Below, piece after piece: positions 36,187-47,672 of a stretch of DNA of 64,000 bases (its first letter is position 1; each line of letters opens with the position of its first letter). Made by a program: the position numbers and the translations under genes. The notes beneath the pieces were generated by a model. That model worked only from the letters and a program-made list of their open reading frames with translations, was not told the origin of the DNA and did no database searches. Source of the stretch: CAVVKW01 sp963761705 (GTDB taxonomy: Bacteria; Verrucomicrobiota; Verrucomicrobiia; Chthoniobacterales; JAATET01); assembly GCA_963761705.1 (NCBI GenBank), contig CAVXHK010000001.1:248001-312000 (forward strand). Reading direction: 5' to 3'.

Positions 36187-37365
36187 TTAATAAAACGCCG
36201 CAATCGCCCCGACGACCTCGCCGATCTCGTCCTCGCGCAGCTCCGAGAAGATCGGCAACGCGATCGTCTCCAGCGCCGCGCGCTCCGACTCCGGCAGGCT
36301 TCCCTCTCCGTGACCCAGATACGCGAAGCACTCCTGCCGGTGCAGCGGCACCGGGTAGTAAATTCCATGGCCGATCCCGCGCGCGGCGAGGTGCCGCGAG
36401 AGTTCATCCCGCCGCGGAGCGCGCAACACGTATTGGTGGAAGATGTGATCGCTCGCGACCTGGCCCGCGAATGGCCGGGCGGGCAGCGTCAGCCGATCCG
36501 ACAATTCCACCGCCGCAAAAGCCTCGCCGTAGCGCTCGGCGTTTTGCCTCCGCTCCGCGTTCCAGCCGTTCACGTGCGGCAGCTTCACCGACAGGATCGC
36601 GGCCTGCAGCGAATCGAGGCGAAAATTCCCCCCCACCTCGCGGTGGAAATATCGCTCTTCCATCCCGTGGTTCCGCATCAGCTTCAGCCGCCCCGCGTCC
36701 TCCGCGCTGGCGCAAGTCGACAGCCCGGCGTCGCCGTAAGCCCCGAGATTCTTCGCCGGAAAAAAACTGAAATACCCGCTGTCCCCGATGGCCCCGGCCT
36801 GGACCGTCCCCGCCGCGCCCGGATACTCCGCGCCGACAGCCTGCGCGGCGTCCTCGACGACCTTCAACCCGGCCTCCCGCGCAATCCGCATGATTGCATC
36901 CATCTCGCAGACCAATCCGAACAGATGCACCGGCACGATCGCGCGCACCCGGTTTCCCTTCGGCGTGAAAATTTCCCCACCCTCGCCGCGCCGCATTCCA
37001 GCCAGCCGCTCCTCGAGCCGGGCCGGGTCGAGGTTGTAAGTGCCCGGGTCGATGTCGACAAAAACGGTCTCGATCCCCAGCCGATGCACGCACCCGACGG
37101 TCGCGAAAAACGTGTAGGGTGTCGTGATGATCGCGTCCCCCGGCCCCCAGCCTTCCGCCATCAGGATCGCCAGCCACGCGTCGGTGCCGGACGACATGCC
37201 GACCGCGTGACCGCAGCCGGTCGCCTCGACGAACGCCGACTCGAGCGCCTCGACCTTCGGGCCGAGGATGAAGGATTGCGACGCGACGACGGATTCGATT
37301 TCCGCCGCAACGGCGTCTTTGATTCGCGCGTGTTGGCGCGAGAGGTCAAGCAGGGGAACGGCCAC
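36187..37365 (-). CDS. DegT/DnrJ/EryC1-family PLP aminotransferase
   Basis: A 392-residue sugar aminotransferase-type enzyme. It shows PLLDLSRQHARIKDAV at the N-terminus, GMSSGTDAWLAILMA for phosphate binding, VVEDAAQAVGAEYPG with the PLP-contacting Asp, and SFFPAKNLGAYGDAG with the Schiff-base Lys. Such enzymes make amino sugars for lipopolysaccharide, O-antigen or glycoprotein. The start is taken as GTG 37365, seven bases after pal stops, because the upstream frame overlaps pal and is not protein-like. Its place after tolB-pal suggests an envelope role; the exact sugar is unknown. Confidence 0.9.
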   Translation of the reverse strand: MAVPLLDLSRQHARIKDAVAAEIESVVASQSFILGPKVEALESAFVEATGCGHAVGMSSGTDAWLAILMAEGWGPGDAIITTPYTFFATVGCVHRLGIETVFVDIDPGTYNLDPARLEERLAGMRRGEGGEIFTPKGNRVRAIVPVHLFGLVCEMDAIMRIAREAGLKVVEDAAQAVGAEYPGAAGTVQAGAIGDSGYFSFFPAKNLGAYGDAGLSTCASAEDAGRLKLMRNHGMEERYFHREVGGNFRLDSLQAAILSVKLPHVNGWNAERRQNAERYGEAFAAVELSDRLTLPARPFAGQVASDHIFHQYVLRAPRRDELSRHLAARGIGHGIYYPVPLHRQECFAYLGHGEGSLPESERAALETIALPIFSELREDEIGEVVGAIAAFY

Positions 37366-37372
37366 GCTCGCC

Positions 37373-37879
37373 CTAGCGAATGACGCCGAACTCCGCCCGG
37401 CGGTTTGCCGCCCAAGCCGCGTCGCCGCCACCCGCGTCGGCCGGCATCTCCTCGCCGAAGCTCACGGTCTGGATGCGCTGACCGCTGATCCCCATGCCGA
37501 TGAGCGCCTCGCGGACGGCCTGCGCGCGTCGCTCGCCGAGGCCACGATTGTATTCTTCCGTCCCGCGTTCATCCGTGAAGCCGGCGATGATGATGTCGCT
37601 GTCGATGCCCTGCATCGACGACGCCACAGTGTCGAGCGTCGTGAACTCCGAGTCCGCCACCTCGACGCTGTCGTAGCCGAAATAAACGGGCGGGAACTGG
37701 CTGCGGTTCACCGTCGAGCCGAAGAAATTCGACCCCTCGATGCGATCCGGCAGCGGCGTCCCGGTCACGTAGTCGCCGTCGACCCCGACGTAATCGCCGT
37801 CGTTCCCGCGTTTGTTCGCGCAGGACGTGAGGCCGACCGCGACCGCGGTGGTGAGAACCAGAGAAAGAAATCGCTTCAT
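37373..37879 (-). CDS. pal: Pal/OmpA-family peptidoglycan-associated lipoprotein
   Basis: A 168-residue lipoprotein with signal peptide and lipobox LTSC near residue 20, then an acidic spacer and an OmpA-like domain. The peptidoglycan-binding signature is IIAGFTDERGTEEYNRGLGE, followed by RRAQAVREALIGMGI and NRRAEFGVIR at the end. It tethers the outer membrane to peptidoglycan and pairs with TolB. It lies 49 bases downstream of tolB, as in the usual tol-pal order, though tolQRA are not in the window. Confidence 0.92.
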   Translation of the reverse strand: MKRFLSLVLTTAVAVGLTSCANKRGNDGDYVGVDGDYVTGTPLPDRIEGSNFFGSTVNRSQFPPVYFGYDSVEVADSEFTTLDTVASSMQGIDSDIIIAGFTDERGTEEYNRGLGERRAQAVREALIGMGISGQRIQTVSFGEEMPADAGGGDAAWAANRRAEFGVIR

Positions 37880-37928
37880 GCCGCTATTGAAAACGCCGTT
37901 TCGCCCGAAAACTCAATGCTTATCGGAG

Positions 37929-39083
37929 CTACCGCGACCACGTCGGCTCCGACACCTTGCCGAGACCCGACACGATCGTAGTCGGACGTCCACTCTGCGT
38001 ATCGAGTAGAATGATCGCCGATCCCGAGCTGTAGACGACGTGGCGCGAGTTGGCACCCCACTCCGGATTTTCCCCGGAAGCGAGGACGCGTGAACTGCCC
38101 GACGCGAGGTCAACCATCGCGATGGAAAATCCGCCCGTCCGCGCCGTGAAGGCGATTTTTTTTCCGTCCGGCGACCAGCTCGGCTCGGTGCAATACCCGA
38201 AGCCCGCCCCGATCTTGCGACCCTGTCCGCCACCCGAGCCGATGCTATACAGCTGCGGACTCCCGCCCTCATCGGATGAGTAAACGATCTCGCTGCCGTT
38301 CGGCGACCACGAGGGCGACGACTCCACTCCGCGGGTGCGGGTGAGCCGCTTCGCGCCACCGCCGTTGGCGCCGACCACGTAGAGCTCGGGATTGCCGTCC
38401 TTGCTGATCGAGCACGCGATGCGACCCCCGTCCGGCGAGAAGGCTGCGCCGCTGTTCGTGCCGGGAAAATTGATGATCTTGTTCCGCGCTCCGCTGCCGA
38501 GTTCGACGAGATAAATGTCTGCGTAACCGCTCTGGTAGCCGGTGTAAGCCAGCTTCCGACCGTCGGGGCTGATCGCCGGGGCGACGCTGATCACGCCGTC
38601 GCGCGTGAGCTGCTTCACGTTCGCGCCGTCGTAGTCCGCGGTGTAGATCTCTTTTTTCCCGGTCTTGGTCGAGACGAACGCGATGGTCGACGACGCGATG
38701 CCCGGGTTGCCCGTGATCGTCTCGACGATCTCGTCGGCAAACTGGTGCGCCCGCTCGCGCGGCGTCCCGGTGTACGTCCCGCTCAACACGCTCGCGCCGC
38801 TTCGATCCTTCACCGTCCCGCTCAGCGATCCGCCCGAAGCCGAGCCCGACACCACGTAGGACGCACTGCCCGGCGACGACATCGAGAACCAGCCCGCGAG
38901 CGAAAGATCATTTTTCAACACGGACTCGACCGCCGCCCCGTCACCTCCGCCGATCCCCTCGACGGCGAGACTCACGGCATCGCTTTTCCGAACGGTGATG
39001 GTTGGCGTGTCCTGCGCGACGAGCGTCGGTGCGATCAGAAGAGCGAAGACGGTAAAAAGAGAGGAGAGCCGGACGGTATTCAT
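37929..39083 (-). CDS. tolB: Tol-Pal system periplasmic protein TolB
   Basis: A 384-residue periplasmic protein: signal peptide in MNTVRLSSLFTVFALLIAPT, an N-terminal alpha/beta domain (VESVLKNDLSLAGWFSM), and a C-terminal six-bladed beta-propeller of WD40-like PD40 repeats such as ISPDGRKLAYTGYQSGYADI, FSPDGGRIACSISKDGNPEL and WSPNGSEIVYSSDEGGSPQL. It interacts with Pal and works in outer-membrane constriction at division. The frame is open to 39218, but the signal peptide begins at ATG 39083. It is divergent from the hybrid kinase. Confidence 0.93.
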   Translation of the reverse strand: MNTVRLSSLFTVFALLIAPTLVAQDTPTITVRKSDAVSLAVEGIGGGDGAAVESVLKNDLSLAGWFSMSSPGSASYVVSGSASGGSLSGTVKDRSGASVLSGTYTGTPRERAHQFADEIVETITGNPGIASSTIAFVSTKTGKKEIYTADYDGANVKQLTRDGVISVAPAISPDGRKLAYTGYQSGYADIYLVELGSGARNKIINFPGTNSGAAFSPDGGRIACSISKDGNPELYVVGANGGGAKRLTRTRGVESSPSWSPNGSEIVYSSDEGGSPQLYSIGSGGGQGRKIGAGFGYCTEPSWSPDGKKIAFTARTGGFSIAMVDLASGSSRVLASGENPEWGANSRHVVYSSGSAIILLDTQSGRPTTIVSGLGKVSEPTWSR

Positions 39084-39241
39084 GCGGAGATCGGGGGTGG
39101 GTTCGGCCCCGGAACGGTCGTCGCAAATCCCTCCCGCGTTTGCAATCCTCAAAGCGTCGTGGCACACCAGAGCGGCACATGGGCCGACACCGCGCTTTGA
39201 ATTTCGACGAACCCGCAATCCGCTCGCCCGACTCCGGTGGA

Positions 39242-41809
<2,568 letters not shown>

Positions 41810-41831
41810 CCGCTCCCGCGCCGGTCTCGCG

Positions 41832-42239
41832 TCACGCGTCGAGACCGGCGTCTTCGAGCACCTTCTGCGCTCTTTTCACGTCGCTCACACTCAGGATCAG
41901 CAGCCCCTTCTTCGCCGTCGGCAGCGTCGCGAGGTAAGCGTAGTCGATGTTCACTTTCTTCTTCGCGAGGGCCTTCACGATCGCGGAGAGCCCACCCGGT
42001 TTGTTCGATCCCTCGAGCATGAGCACGTCGCTTTCGATCACGAGCGTCCCCCGCTCCTCGAACAAATGCAGCGCGCGCCGCGGATCACTCAAGACCAGGC
42101 GGATGACCGCGTAATCCGACGAGTCCGCCACGCTCAGCGCGTAGATGCTGATCCGCTCCGCCGCCAAAGCATCGCAGACCGCCGCGAGGGTTCCGGGTTC
42201 GTTGTCGAGGAAGAGCGCGAGTTGTTCGACGATTTTCAT
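41832..42239 (-). CDS. Tandem ACT-domain protein
   Basis: A 135-residue protein made of two ACT domains and nothing else. The first begins VEQLALFLDNEPGTLAAVCD, and the second DVLMLEGSNKPGGLSAIVKA with VNIDYAYLATLPTAKKG. The EPGTLA and KPGGLS turns are the usual ACT ligand-binding positions. Stand-alone tandem ACT proteins bind amino acids, often to adjust amino-acid pathways; the ligand is unknown. It follows the hybrid kinase on the opposite strand and lies 51 bases downstream of the metallo-hydrolase gene. Confidence 0.88.
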   Translation of the reverse strand: MKIVEQLALFLDNEPGTLAAVCDALAAERISIYALSVADSSDYAVIRLVLSDPRRALHLFEERGTLVIESDVLMLEGSNKPGGLSAIVKALAKKKVNIDYAYLATLPTAKKGLLILSVSDVKRAQKVLEDAGLDA

Positions 42240-42290
42240 GGAGCGAGTAGGTTTCGTCGAAATTAACGGCAGCGACCCGAAACGAAAATC

Positions 42291-42971
42291 TTAAAGATCG
42301 ATCGTTTCCCCGATCTCCGGAAGCAACAACGTCCGCCCGGCCCGCTCGAAGACGTTGACCGCCTTGGCCTGATCGATCTCGATCGGCGGGAACGTGTCGT
42401 AATGCACCCCGACCACCCGCTCGCACCCGACGAACTCCGCGGCCCGCGCCGCGTCTTTCGCTCCCATCGTGAAATGATCGCCAATCGGCAGCACTGCGAA
42501 GTCGAGCCGAAATTCATCGCCGATCAGCTTCATGTCCATCGTGAGCGCCGTGTCGCCGGAATTGTAAAACGTCCCGTCTTTCGTCGACACCACGAAGCCA
42601 CCCGGATTGCCCGCGTATTTTCCGTCGGGGAAGCTGCTGGAATGGACCGCCGTCGTGTACTTGACGCGGCCAAACTCGAACTTCGCCGCCCCCCCGTGGT
42701 TCATCCCCCGGGCGTCCTCCACGCCCTCCTGCTCCAACCATTGCGCGATCTCGAAGTTCGTGATCACCGGGGCCTTCGTCCGCTTCGCGATGTCGACCGC
42801 GTCGGCCACGTGGTCGATGTGCGCGTGGGTGATAAAAACGAAGTCCGCCGCGATTTTCTTGGCGTCGATCGTTTTCGCCAAATCGTTGGGCGTGATGAAG
42901 GGATCGAAAAGCAGCGTTTTGCCGCCAGCGCGGACGGAGAAGCAGGAGTGGCCGTAGTAGGTCAATTTCAT
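42291..42971 (-). CDS. Metal-dependent hydrolase, UPF0173 metallo-beta-lactamase fold
   Basis: A 226-residue cytoplasmic hydrolase. The sequence starts MKLTYYGHSCFSVRAGGKTL, the typical UPF0173 opening with its conserved His, and has the metal site FITHAHIDHVADAVDIAKRT. Further metal ligands are in ARGMNHGGAAKFEFGRVKYT and FYNSGDTALTMDMKLIGDEF, and PIGDHFTMG with GVHYDTFPPI comes near the end. The open frame runs further upstream, but ATG 42971 starts the conserved region. Its substrate is not known for this family. It is co-directional with the ACT gene. Confidence 0.9.
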   Translation of the reverse strand: MKLTYYGHSCFSVRAGGKTLLFDPFITPNDLAKTIDAKKIAADFVFITHAHIDHVADAVDIAKRTKAPVITNFEIAQWLEQEGVEDARGMNHGGAAKFEFGRVKYTTAVHSSSFPDGKYAGNPGGFVVSTKDGTFYNSGDTALTMDMKLIGDEFRLDFAVLPIGDHFTMGAKDAARAAEFVGCERVVGVHYDTFPPIEIDQAKAVNVFERAGRTLLLPEIGETIDL

Positions 42972-43023
42972 CTGGAAAGTAGATCGAAGGTTGCCGAAAT
43001 TTTGCGGGTATCCCCCGCGAAAC

Positions 43024-43956
43024 TCAAACCCGAACGGTCCCCGGACGCCGAATCTCCGGCGTTCCGCACCACCGCTTCGACAGATCCACCGGATCCCCCA
43101 CCCGCACCTCCGCCGCGTCGACCTGGTAAGACCACACCTCGAACTTCGACAGAATCGCGCTGCCGAAAAACGTGCCAAACGCGCAGTTCACCGCGTCGTA
43201 GCCCGCGCAGATCCGGATGCGCGCCGTCCGCGGATCCGCGAATCGCGCGTCGAACACCTGCCACCGCCCGCCCATGAACACTTCGAAATAAGCGTGGAAA
43301 TCCATCGGCGTTCCGGGATCCTCGCAGCCGATGTCCGGCACGTAACCGCTCACGTAACGCGCCGGCAGATTAAACGTCCGGCACAGCGCCACGCCGGCGT
43401 GCGCCAAGTCGCGGCACACTCCGTAACCCCGCTGGATCGTCTCCCACGCCGACGTGTTCGCGCTGTAGGTCCCCGTCCGATACTCGATGTGCTCGTGCAA
43501 CCACCCGCAGATCGCGCGGATGCGGGCCAGCCCCTGCGGAAGGTGGCCAAATTTTTCCCAGGCAAAGTTGAGGAGTTTGTCCGAGTCGCAATATCGCGTT
43601 GGCACCGTGTAGCGCAGGATCGACGCCGGCAGCAGGTGGGGCGGGTGCGGCTGGTCGAGCCAGAGAAAATCCTCACGCGCACTCGGCACGTTAACCAGCG
43701 CGTCGTAGCGCATCGCGGTATGCCCCGGCTGCAAGATCATCCGGTAGACGATGTTCTCGTGATCGTCTTCGAACTCCGCGGCGTGCGGCTCTGGATCGAA
43801 CGACACGGCCTCCTGCCGGATCGACTGAAACGGATCCTGCCGCGGCTTGAGCGTCACCAGAGCCGGCGTCGCCGCGGACGTCTCGTAGGTGATCTCGTAG
43901 CCCACCCGCACGGTGAGATCGAGATCAACAACGGGCAGATCGGCAGTGATTTCCAT
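43024..43956 (-). CDS. Transglutaminase-like cysteine protease superfamily protein (1)
   Basis: A 310-residue soluble protein with an N-terminal bacterial transglutaminase-associated beta domain (LDLTVRVGYEITYETSAATP) and the catalytic core. The Cys is in QRGYGVCRDLAHAGVALCRT, the His in MDFHAYFEVFMGGRWQVFDA, and the Asp in that same VFDARF. The third acidic position is therefore intact and the protein is likely active. Members hydrolyse or crosslink peptides; the substrate is unknown. It is divergent from a second transglutaminase gene 94 bases away, so one regulatory region may drive both. Confidence 0.9.
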   Translation of the reverse strand: MEITADLPVVDLDLTVRVGYEITYETSAATPALVTLKPRQDPFQSIRQEAVSFDPEPHAAEFEDDHENIVYRMILQPGHTAMRYDALVNVPSAREDFLWLDQPHPPHLLPASILRYTVPTRYCDSDKLLNFAWEKFGHLPQGLARIRAICGWLHEHIEYRTGTYSANTSAWETIQRGYGVCRDLAHAGVALCRTFNLPARYVSGYVPDIGCEDPGTPMDFHAYFEVFMGGRWQVFDARFADPRTARIRICAGYDAVNCAFGTFFGSAILSKFEVWSYQVDAAEVRVGDPVDLSKRWCGTPEIRRPGTVRV

Positions 43957-44050
43957 ACGTCGGTCAGGTTAAGGTGACCTAGCATCGCACGAGCCAGGTT
44001 CGGTGGATGTCCCACGCGTTCCCGTTCCCTCTCCCGATGTTTTTTCCACC

Positions 44051-44938
44051 ATGAGCTGGTTTCAGATTAATCACGAAACGATTTACCGCTACCGCGTACC
44101 CGTTCGCTTCGCTTCGCATCGCCTCGTGCTCCGCCCCCGCGAGGGTCACGACATTCACGTAACCGAGATGCGTCTCACGATCTCACCCGAGTTCGAAATC
44201 GAGTGGCGGCGCGACGTTTTCAGTAATTCCGTCGCTCTCGTCCATTTGCTCGACGAAGCCGACGAACTGCTCATCCGCAGCGAATGCGTTGTTCACCAAA
44301 CGAGCGACTTCCCGACCATCAAGCGCCCGCCGTCGCGCCACGCGCCCTTCCCGCTCGTGTTCGACGACCGCGAGCTGATCGTCGCCTGCGCCTACCGCCA
44401 GACCACCTTCCCCGACGACCAGGCCGCCGTCCGTGATTGGGTCGAAACGGTCGACCTCCCCGCGCGACCGAACGCCGACGATGTCGTCGACACCCTCAAC
44501 CGCGCCGTCCACGATCGCATCCGCTACAACCGCCGCGAAGCCCGCGGCGTCCAGTCTCCCGGCCAGACCCTCACCCTCGGCACCGGCTCCTGCCGCGACG
44601 TGTCCGTCCTCCTCATGGAAGGCCTGCGCAGCCTCGGCTTCCCGGCCCGATTCGCGAGTGGCTACCTCGATTGCAGCGCCTCCGAAGCCGGCCGAGCTTC
44701 GACCCACGCCTGGGCGGAAGCGTACCTTCCAGAAACGGGTTGGATCGGTTTCGACCCGACAATGGGCCTCCGCACGTCGAACCGCCACGTCGTCCTCGGC
44801 GTCAGCAATCATCCCCGCGGCGTCATGCCCATCACCGGCTCCTATTTTGGCGAGTCCGCCGATTTTCTTGAAATGACCGTTGCCGTCCAGACCGAGCGCC
44901 TCACGGAACCCCCGGTGCTCGTCGGCACCACCGAATGA
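44051..44938 (+). CDS. Transglutaminase-like cysteine protease superfamily protein (2)
   Basis: A 295-residue protein of the same family as the divergent neighbour. It begins MSWFQINHETIYRYRVPVRF, the typical N-terminal beta domain start, with LVLRPREGHDIHVTEMRL. The core has LGTGSCRDVSVLLMEGLRSL with catalytic Cys, STHAWAEAYLPETGWIGFDP with His and Asp, and TMGLRTSNRHVVLGV, the motif common in tandem bacterial transglutaminase pairs. ATG 44051 is chosen over 44003 because the upstream residues are not conserved-like. Its stop overlaps the M20 peptidase start (ATGA). Confidence 0.9.
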   Translation: MSWFQINHETIYRYRVPVRFASHRLVLRPREGHDIHVTEMRLTISPEFEIEWRRDVFSNSVALVHLLDEADELLIRSECVVHQTSDFPTIKRPPSRHAPFPLVFDDRELIVACAYRQTTFPDDQAAVRDWVETVDLPARPNADDVVDTLNRAVHDRIRYNRREARGVQSPGQTLTLGTGSCRDVSVLLMEGLRSLGFPARFASGYLDCSASEAGRASTHAWAEAYLPETGWIGFDPTMGLRTSNRHVVLGVSNHPRGVMPITGSYFGESADFLEMTVAVQTERLTEPPVLVGTTE

Positions 44939-46164
44939 ACGCCGCCGATCTCACCGCCGCCTGCGAGGGTCACCTCCCCGCGACCCTCGACCTACTCGAG
45001 CGACTCGTCGCGGTCAACAGCTTCACCACCAACCGCGACGGCGTGCGCCAAACGGCCGAACTCACCGCCGCCGCGTTTGCCCCGTTCGGTTTCGAGGCCG
45101 AGTTCGTCCCGCCGGCCAATCCAGCACACGGCCCGCACCTCGTCCTCCGCCGCGCCGCGACCGCAACCCCAGCGCCGACCCTCGCACTCATCTCGCACAG
45201 CGACACCGTCTTCCCCGAGGAAGAAGAGCTCCGGAACGACTTCGCGTGGCGGCGAGAAGGCAACCGGATCTACGGTCCCGGCACGAACGACATCAAGGGC
45301 GGCACCGCCGGGATCTTGCTGCTCCTCCACGCACTCCACGACACCGACAAAGCGCTCTTCAACGCCACGAATTGGGTCCTCCTCTTCAACGCGTGCGAAG
45401 AAGTCGACTCGCACGATTTCGGACGCCTCTGCCACCGCGTCCTCCCCGCCGACACCCGCGCCTGCCTCATCTTTGAAGCCGACGGCAGCTCGCCGGCCGA
45501 GTCCGACCTCGTCGCCGCCCGCAAGGGCCGGGCCTCCGCCCGCATCGACGTCTCCGGCCACGCCGCCCACGCCGGCGGTGGCCACGCCTACGGAGCCAAC
45601 GCCATCGTCGAACTCGCCCGAGTCGTCGCGGCTGCCAGCGACCTCACCGATTACTCCACCGACCTCACCGTCAACGTCGGTCGCATCGAAGGCGGCACCG
45701 TCACCAACCGAGTCCCCCACGCCGCCCACGCCCGCCTCGAGCTCCGAGCCTTTGACCCCGCGAGCTACGAAACCGCGAAAGCCCGGCTGCTCGAACTCTC
45801 CGGCCCGGGCCGGATCGAAACCCAGGACGGTACCCACCGGACCTGCGAGATCACCGTCACCATCGAAGACGAGACGCAACCCTGGCCCATCAACCCCGGC
45901 ACCGACTCGCTCATCGCGATCTGGAAAGAAGCGGGGCGACAGCTCGGTCATCCGGTCCGTGCGGTCCCGCGGGGCGGTCTGAGCGACGGCAACGTGCTCT
46001 GGGCAGCCTTCCCCACCCTCGACGGCCTCGGCCCCAGCGGAGAGAACAGCCATTGCTCCGAGCAAAGCCCCGACGGCACCAAGCAGCAGGAATGGGTCGA
46101 CTCAACGTCCTTCGTTCCAAAGACGGTCCTGAACGCGGTCGCAATTGCCGCCATTCTCCGGTAG
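44935..46164 (+). CDS. M20-family metallopeptidase (carboxypeptidase G2-like)
   Basis: A 409-residue zinc peptidase. Metal and catalytic motifs are ALISHSDTVFPEEEE (His and Asp), IYGPGTNDIKGGTAGILLLL (bridging Asp), and LFNACEEVDSHDFGRL (the Glu-Glu pair). A dimerisation domain follows at about residues 185-300, and the final metal His is in SGENSHCSEQSPDG. Such enzymes cleave C-terminal amino acids or N-acyl groups, for example glutamate carboxypeptidase or ArgE/DapE types; the closest match in layout is CPG2. Its start overlaps the transglutaminase gene, suggesting that they act on related peptides (inference). Confidence 0.9.
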   Translation: MNAADLTAACEGHLPATLDLLERLVAVNSFTTNRDGVRQTAELTAAAFAPFGFEAEFVPPANPAHGPHLVLRRAATATPAPTLALISHSDTVFPEEEELRNDFAWRREGNRIYGPGTNDIKGGTAGILLLLHALHDTDKALFNATNWVLLFNACEEVDSHDFGRLCHRVLPADTRACLIFEADGSSPAESDLVAARKGRASARIDVSGHAAHAGGGHAYGANAIVELARVVAAASDLTDYSTDLTVNVGRIEGGTVTNRVPHAAHARLELRAFDPASYETAKARLLELSGPGRIETQDGTHRTCEITVTIEDETQPWPINPGTDSLIAIWKEAGRQLGHPVRAVPRGGLSDGNVLWAAFPTLDGLGPSGENSHCSEQSPDGTKQQEWVDSTSFVPKTVLNAVAIAAILR

Positions 46165-46244
46165 CCGCCGAGCGAAATTGTCCGGTTCCGGTTGCCCTTC
46201 CCCCATTCCACCCGTATCATCCTCGCTCCTCGCAACCGACCAAC

Positions 46245-46622
46245 ATGACTGCAATCACCACCACCTTCGGCACTCTCCTGATCCTCCTCGGCCTCGGGGG
46301 CTACTTCGGCACGGGAGCGGAGAGTCCGACCGCTTTGATCCCGGCAGCATTTGGGATCGTTTTAATCATCTTCGCGGCTCTGGCCCGACTTGGTCGCGTG
46401 ATGAATCTCATATTTGCCCATCTTGCCGTCCTCTTCGGACTGTTTGGCGGGGTTTCCGGACTGGTCATGTCCATCCCGAAGCTCTTTTCCGATCAGGAAA
46501 AACTGACCAACGTCGCCGTTTACCTCCAGTTCGGGATGGGCCTCATCCTCGTCGTCTACGTCATCTTCTGCGTTCGTTCGTTCATCGCCGCCCGCAAAGC
46601 CCGCACGGCCAACGGCTCTTAA
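46245..46622 (+). CDS. Small four-helix membrane protein of unknown function
   Basis: A 125-residue integral membrane protein with about four helices, starting MTAITTTFGTLLILLGLGGY and including SPTALIPAAFGIVLIIFAAL, HLAVLFGLFGGVSGLVMSIP and FGMGLILVVYVIFCVRSFIA. I recognise no named family, though small proteins of this layout are common in PVC bacteria. The frame is open upstream to 46053 but that part overlaps the M20 gene in another frame. It lies seven bases upstream of the prohibitin-like gene, so the pair probably forms an operon. Confidence 0.75.
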   Translation: MTAITTTFGTLLILLGLGGYFGTGAESPTALIPAAFGIVLIIFAALARLGRVMNLIFAHLAVLFGLFGGVSGLVMSIPKLFSDQEKLTNVAVYLQFGMGLILVVYVIFCVRSFIAARKARTANGS

Positions 46623-46629
46623 TTCACCC

Positions 46630-47577
46630 ATGAAAAAACCCCACCTCTCCGTAGCCGGTAACGCCGCCTACTCCGCCATCGTCCCCATCATCGTCGTCCT
46701 GGCGTTCATCCTGTTTCTAGTGGCCGGCGCGTTCGTCGTCGTCCAAGCCGGTCACGTCGGCGTCGTCAAACGCCTCGGTGCCGTGCAAACCGACGCGCTC
46801 TCGGAGGGACTTCATTTCAAGCGACCGTTCATGGACGTCGTCGAGCAGATCGACATTCGACTCATGCCGACCAACGCGAAGTCGACCGCCGCTTCCCGCG
46901 ACCTTCAGACCGTTTCAACGGAAGTCAACGTGACGTATTCCGTCAACGGCGAACTCGCTCCCCTCATGTTCCAGCGGATCGGCGACACGCGCAAGGTTGC
47001 CGCCGCTCTCGTCGAACCCGCCATTCAGGAGTCGGTCAAAGCCGTCACCGCGCAATACACCGCCGAAGAACTCGTCACCAAGCGAGCGGAAGTGAAAATC
47101 GCCATCCAAGGAGCGATCGAGGAATTCATCGCCAAAACGCTCGCCGAAAAAGACATCGCTAACGGTGTCCGTCTCGCCAACGTCGCGATCACCGACTTCG
47201 TCTTCAGCGAGGAATTCAACAAAGCCATTGAGTCCAAGGTCAAAGCCGAGCAAGAAGCTCTCCGCGCCAAAAACGAATACCTCATGCGAGTCACCCAGGC
47301 CGAAGCCGGCGAAGCCGAGGTCAAGCTCGCCGCCGACGCGAAAGCCTACTCGACCCAGGTCGAGTCCGAAGCCCGCGCCAACGCGATCAAAGTCGAGGCC
47401 GCCGCCCTCCGCGACAACCCCGCCATCATCGAACTCCGCGCCATCGAGCGTTGGGATGGAGCGCTTCCCAAGCTCTCTGGCACCAGCGCCGTCCCGTTCC
47501 TCAACCTCGAAACGATGACCGATGACGAACCATCAGCGGCCCCCAAGCCCACCCAAAGCAGCTCCTTCCTCAGGTAG
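46630..47577 (+). CDS. Prohibitin-like SPFH/Band 7 domain protein
   Basis: A 315-residue protein with one N-terminal membrane helix (IVPIIVVLAFILFLVAGAFV) and a Band 7 domain: VVQAGHVGVVKRLGAVQTDA, EGLHFKRPFMDVVEQIDIRL, then DLQTVSTEVNVTYSVN, with TAEELVTKRAEVKIAI and a long coiled coil (ESKVKAEQEALRAKNEYLMR). This is the prohibitin subtype rather than stomatin. SPFH proteins form large membrane-bound oligomers that organise proteases or lipid domains. It forms a likely operon with the small membrane protein just upstream. The C-terminal tail is Pro-Ser-rich. Confidence 0.9.
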   Translation: MKKPHLSVAGNAAYSAIVPIIVVLAFILFLVAGAFVVVQAGHVGVVKRLGAVQTDALSEGLHFKRPFMDVVEQIDIRLMPTNAKSTAASRDLQTVSTEVNVTYSVNGELAPLMFQRIGDTRKVAAALVEPAIQESVKAVTAQYTAEELVTKRAEVKIAIQGAIEEFIAKTLAEKDIANGVRLANVAITDFVFSEEFNKAIESKVKAEQEALRAKNEYLMRVTQAEAGEAEVKLAADAKAYSTQVESEARANAIKVEAAALRDNPAIIELRAIERWDGALPKLSGTSAVPFLNLETMTDDEPSAAPKPTQSSSFLR

Positions 47578-47590
47578 ACCAACGGGGAGC

Positions 47591-47630
47591 GCAGGCTTCC
47601 AGCCTGCCGTCCCGGGCTTCCAGCCCGGGA
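47591..47630. repeat. Two adjacent TCC-loop hairpins
   Basis: Two perfect stem-loops lie in tandem: GCAGGCT-TCC-AGCCTGC (47591-47607) and TCCCGGGCT-TCC-AGCCCGGGA (47610-47630). Both have a TCC loop. They sit between the prohibitin-like gene and the next gene on the same strand, and a related hairpin occurs at 51818. They may act as a terminator or be copies of a dispersed repeat. Confidence 0.7.
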
Positions 47631-47672
47631 CACACGCGTAGGATCAGAGCCGAACGGGCGAACAATCTCTGC

